A stretch of DNA of 13,630 bases from Candidatus Delongbacteria bacterium (lineage in GTDB: Bacteria; Bacteroidota; Bacteroidia; Bacteroidales; ML635J-15), in NCBI GenBank assembly GCA_027858215.1, contig JAQIDD010000333.1:1-13630 (forward strand), written 5' to 3'. Each line of letters opens with the position of its first letter. Positions within the stretch are counted from its first letter, which is position 1. The notes beneath the pieces were generated by a model. It saw only the letters and a list, made by a program, of their open reading frames with translations, was not told the DNA's origin and ran no database searches. A program made the position numbers and the translations under genes. Positions 13,628 through 13,630 of the stretch are shown piece by piece.

Positions 13628-13630
13628 AAC

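Larger units (their letters stand above)
13236..13630. other. About 395 bp without a supported gene
   Basis: Between the sirtuin promoter and the window end I see only repeats: the TATAAGG inverted repeat, two small hairpins and the long imperfect inverted repeat. Short open frames occur in the last 150 bases on both strands but have no recognisable protein features. Confidence 0.5.

Noticed and set aside
1..13630. A hidden defence, phage or novel multi-gene system
   Set aside because: Every long frame is accounted for by conserved families (porin, RseC, Rnf, flavin oxidoreductase, arginine deiminase, primase, sirtuin). The unexplained parts are short repeats and mobile-element debris, which do not amount to a system.

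Overview
This window looks like a piece of a Bacteroidota chromosome, most likely from an anaerobic or facultative member of the Bacteroidales/Marinilabiliales type. The evidence is the AT-rich composition, the Rnf gene order (rseC-like, B, C, D, G, E, A), and several good matches to the Bacteroidota -7 promoter element TAnnTTTG just upstream of genes. The protein types also fit: an outer-membrane barrel, a sirtuin without zinc cysteines, and a stand-alone arginine deiminase. The assignment is inferred from gene content and promoter style, not from a marker gene.

Layout from left to right. Positions 1-170 hold a 28-bp perfect palindrome and a strong rho-independent terminator, probably the 3' end of a transcript that begins outside the window. 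A minus-strand outer-membrane beta-barrel gene follows (171-1223). It diverges from a seven-gene plus-strand operon (1430-6964): an RseC/MucC-like membrane protein and then the six Rnf subunits B, C, D, G, E and A, tightly packed with overlaps or short gaps. This operon is the functional core of the window. Rnf is a membrane ferredoxin:NAD+ oxidoreductase that couples electron transfer to Na+ or H+ export. All six subunits appear intact, with their iron-sulfur cysteines and both flavinylation threonines present.

The operon is followed by a 566-bp scar-like region (6965-7530). It contains a stop-bounded minus-strand coding-like fragment and the N-terminus of what looks like an IS256/mutator-type transposase, cut off after about 34 codons. 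Next come a minus-strand FMN-dependent nitronate monooxygenase/FabK-like oxidoreductase (7531-8613), a divergent arginine deiminase (about 8956-10215), and a minus-strand DNA primase dnaG (10315-12258). Last is a minus-strand class III-like sirtuin deacylase (12515-13192). The final 400 bp holds no convincing gene but has two notable inverted repeats; the one at the right edge may be the end of a mobile element.

I found no CRISPR array, tRNA, rRNA, phage or defence cluster. The window is mostly conserved energy-metabolism and housekeeping genes. The points most worth a second look are the mobile-element debris behind rnfA, the repeats at both edges, the zinc-less sirtuin, the cysteine-rich tail of the flavin oxidoreductase, and two genes whose promoter position argues for a start downstream of the longest open frame.
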